Both the position numbers and the translations under genes were made by a program. From NCBI RefSeq assembly GCF_000422465.1, contig NZ_AULV01000013.1:124001-188000 (forward strand): DNA of 64,000 bases, given 5' to 3'. Shown here piece after piece: positions 63,672 through 64,000 of the stretch. Source of the DNA: Paenibacillus harenae DSM 16969. GTDB taxonomy: Bacteria > Bacillota > Bacilli > Paenibacillales > Paenibacillaceae. A model generated the notes under the pieces. The model saw only the letters and a list, made by a program, of their open reading frames with translations, had not been told where the DNA came from and searched no databases. Every line of letters starts with the position of its first letter. Position 1 is the first letter of the stretch.

Positions 63672-64000
63672 ATGGATGGTGAACCGATGGCGAACGCTTC
63701 TTCCATTATTATTTTTCCGGACGGCCCCTGGAGCGATATCCCCGTTCTCTATCAGAAGCTGTTCGAGAAGCTAATGGATCGACATCCCGTCTATATCGTA
63801 ACGAGTCAATTCCAATCCGATCCGGTTCCTGCCGGACTAACCGCTATTTCCATGAATCAAACGTCGGATATGGATTGGAACGAATCCGTCGCCGTCGTGA
63901 TGCAGCCGTATTTGGCCCCCATCGCTATTGCGGCGGCTCCGAAGAAGCTGATCGCCATGCCGCGCTCACCCAGGGAGAACGAGCCCGCGCTTTTGACAAA
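63672..64000 (+). CDS. Plus-strand ORF cut by the right edge, function unknown
   Basis: An open frame runs to the window end without a stop (about 109 codons seen). It begins MDGEPMANASSIIIFPDGPW, with an alternative ATG at 63687 that has a weak GGTGA in front. The start has alternating hydrophobic residues (SSIIIFPD, HPVYIVTSQF) that look like the beta strands of a Rossmann-type fold, as in nucleotide- or sugar-binding enzymes, and later IAIAAAPKKLIAMPRSPREN. Too short to name. Codon use and composition look coding. Confidence 0.55.
   Translation, partial: MDGEPMANASSIIIFPDGPWSDIPVLYQKLFEKLMDRHPVYIVTSQFQSDPVPAGLTAISMNQTSDMDWNESVAVVMQPYLAPIAIAAAPKKLIAMPRSPRENEPALLT

Overview
The window reads as a chromosomal segment of an endospore-forming Firmicute, most probably Paenibacillus or a close relative. 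The evidence is a GerA-type germinant receptor operon, SpoIIR with a sigmaF-like promoter, an S-layer-homology protein, a bacterial GlnRS, an 11-gene nuo operon without nuoEFG, and a gene order (prfA-prmC, spoIIR-ywlC-ywlD-ywlE-ywlF-ywlG-glyA, upp-mnaA-atp) close to Bacillus subtilis. Nearly all genes are on the minus strand. The genus call is inference; no 16S rRNA or tRNA gene is present.

Layout. 0.6-10.7 kb: complete nuoABCDHIJKLMN operon with an extended -10 promoter. 10.8-15.1 kb: gerA-type operon (A, C, a two-TM small protein, B). 15.3-17.6 kb: a chemoreceptor lacking an N-terminal membrane anchor. 17.8-25.2 kb: F1Fo ATP synthase operon (atpZ-I-B-E-F-H-A-G-D-C), preceded by upp and mnaA (25.4-27.2 kb). 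27.5-34.6 kb: a glycine-rich-domain protein and an oppABCDF operon, which separate upp from glyA. 35.2-41.1 kb: glyA, ywlG and rpiB behind a ZTP riboswitch, then ywlE, mntP, ywlC and spoIIR. 41.3-42.8 kb: a plus-strand islet with an ECF41-type sigma factor and a carboxymuconolactone decarboxylase-family gene, the latter behind a match to the ECF41 promoter. 43.6-47.5 kb: prmC (with an in-frame repeat insertion), prfA and ychF. 48.1-53.8 kb: a 48-residue ORF, an SLH protein, and a four-gene surface-glycan module (GT2, DUF2304-like, EmrE-like flippase, GT-C). 53.9-63.5 kb: thioredoxin, an Rrf2 regulator, a kinase-like protein, a paired SMR exporter, hisC and neighbours, mobA and glnS. A truncated plus-strand ORF lies at the right edge.

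The genes mostly serve energy metabolism, sporulation/germination, one-carbon and purine-linked metabolism, and translation termination. The non-coding content is rich. It includes three members of a palindromic MITE-like family sharing AAGTTGAAC/GTTCAACTT ends, and a pair of conserved stem-loop elements at 15.2 and 61.3 kb. It also includes a 16-nt-period repeat array upstream of oppA, operator-like palindromes inside or beside promoters, and intercistronic hairpins in the opp and atp operons.

All calls come from reading the sequence by eye; no database search was run. Gene starts were moved from the longest ORF to the codon best placed behind a Shine-Dalgarno sequence, and alternatives are given.
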